Assembly (NCBI RefSeq): GCF_018492665.1
Contig: NZ_JAFVME010000006.1
Coordinates: forward strand, 248,001-312,000
DNA length: 64,000 nt
From: Pedobacter sp. B4-66
GTDB taxonomy: Bacteria > Bacteroidota > Bacteroidia > Sphingobacteriales > Sphingobacteriaceae
Direction of reading: 5' to 3'
In this document: piece by piece, positions 63,798 through 64,000 of the stretch
Numbering within the stretch: position 1 is the stretch's first letter
How the letters are laid out: each line of letters starts with the position of its first letter
Made by a program: the position numbers and the translations under genes
The notes under the pieces: model-generated
Databases searched by the model: none
Seen by the model: the letters and a program-made list of their open reading frames with translations, nothing else
Told to the model about the DNA's origin: nothing

Positions 63798-64000
63798 TTA
63801 ATAACGTATTGTCGCCGATATAGCCATTGTTTTGTTGGATTGACGGGATTTCCAGTTCCCTTTTTCATCTACAGACCATAATGGACTAAGTTTGTGAGGC
63901 ATATATACTGATATGACAGGTTGATAAGCTATAGAATAAGCAGCTGCATCTTCGGTTACTTGTCTGCCCTTTTTGTTTAAACCTTTGGCTTTCTTTTCTG
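63798..64000 (-). CDS. 3' end of a gene cut by the window edge
   Basis: A frame open from base 64000 ends at TAA 63798-63800, giving about 67 codons: 'KKAKGLNKKGRQVTEDAAAY', then 'SVYMPHKLSPLWSVDEKGNW' and a C-terminus 'KTMAISATIRY'. The final aromatic residue and alternating pattern are compatible with an outer-membrane or beta-barrel end, but too little is visible to assign it. It is 8 bp upstream of the secreted-protein gene on the same strand. Confidence 0.6.
   Translation of the reverse strand, partial: EKKAKGLNKKGRQVTEDAAAYSIAYQPVISVYMPHKLSPLWSVDEKGNWKSRQSNKTMAISATIRY

Noticed and set aside
1..64000. CRISPR arrays or insertion sequences
   Set aside because: I saw no regularly spaced identical repeats and no transposase-like frame; the only long perfect repeat is the palindrome at 44253-44307.

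Overview
The window looks like chromosomal DNA from a Bacteroidota, most likely a Sphingobacteriaceae member close to Pedobacter. This is inferred from gene families and style, not from a database search: twin-arginine Gfo/Idh/MocA oxidoreductases next to DUF1080 proteins, an Hc1-type histone H1, a DUF5777 barrel, CbpA/CbpM, FtsX/MacB-type ABC permeases, two-component-propeller proteins, many 'lipobox + CKK' lipoproteins, AT-rich spacers and few Shine-Dalgarno sites.

Bases 1-16033 (all minus strand) are one long, tightly packed operon for an extracellular contractile injection system of the Afp/PVC/MAC type. In transcription order it has a Pvc16/DUF4255 cap protein, an unknown 440-aa protein, the sheath, two cysteine-rich proteins of unknown role, two tube proteins, a 57-aa DUF5908 protein, a LysM hub protein, a Vgr-like spike, a PAAR tip, gp25, and two baseplate J/gp6-type proteins. 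The second of these runs off the left edge. No capsid, portal or terminase gene is present, so it is not an intact prophage. A LuxR-type regulator lies just upstream on the same strand, and a 13-bp perfect inverted repeat sits between it and the first structural gene.

Bases 17000-25500 hold tRNA-Arg(TCT) with its terminator, a lipoprotein, an unknown protein, a hybrid histidine kinase, and a secreted PNGase F-like glycoamidase. Convergent to these are a secreted Lys/Ala-rich PBCV-adaptor protein, a Rieske/DUF5777/YceI group, and a histone H1-like gene.

Bases 25600-34400 form a probable 3-keto-glycoside unit: three Gfo/Idh/MocA oxidoreductases (two with Tat signals) around a 1149-aa protein with HEAT-like repeats and two DUF1080 domains, with a divergent ROK regulator. 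Next come cbpA/cbpM, purU, a six-hairpin glycosidase-like protein, a DUF47 protein, a lipoprotein aldose epimerase and an alpha/beta hydrolase.

Bases 41000-64000 are a looser accessory region: an internally duplicated TraB/ChaN/EreA-like protein, a frameshifted cupin, a 27-bp perfect palindrome in a gene-free gap, a methyltransferase, an AAA ATPase with a damaged 5' end, an FtsX-type ABC permease, a propeller protein divergent from a membrane winged-helix regulator, a frameshifted serine hydrolase followed by the 3' remnant of a gene whose intact paralogue lies 6.5 kb away, an AraC regulator with two intact serine hydrolases, an esterase with a TPR-like tail, a secreted zincin, and two genes at the right edge, the last one cut.

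Most strikingly, single-base homopolymer differences or small duplications disrupt three genes between 43.7 and 54.3 kb. They may be real decay or sequencing indels.
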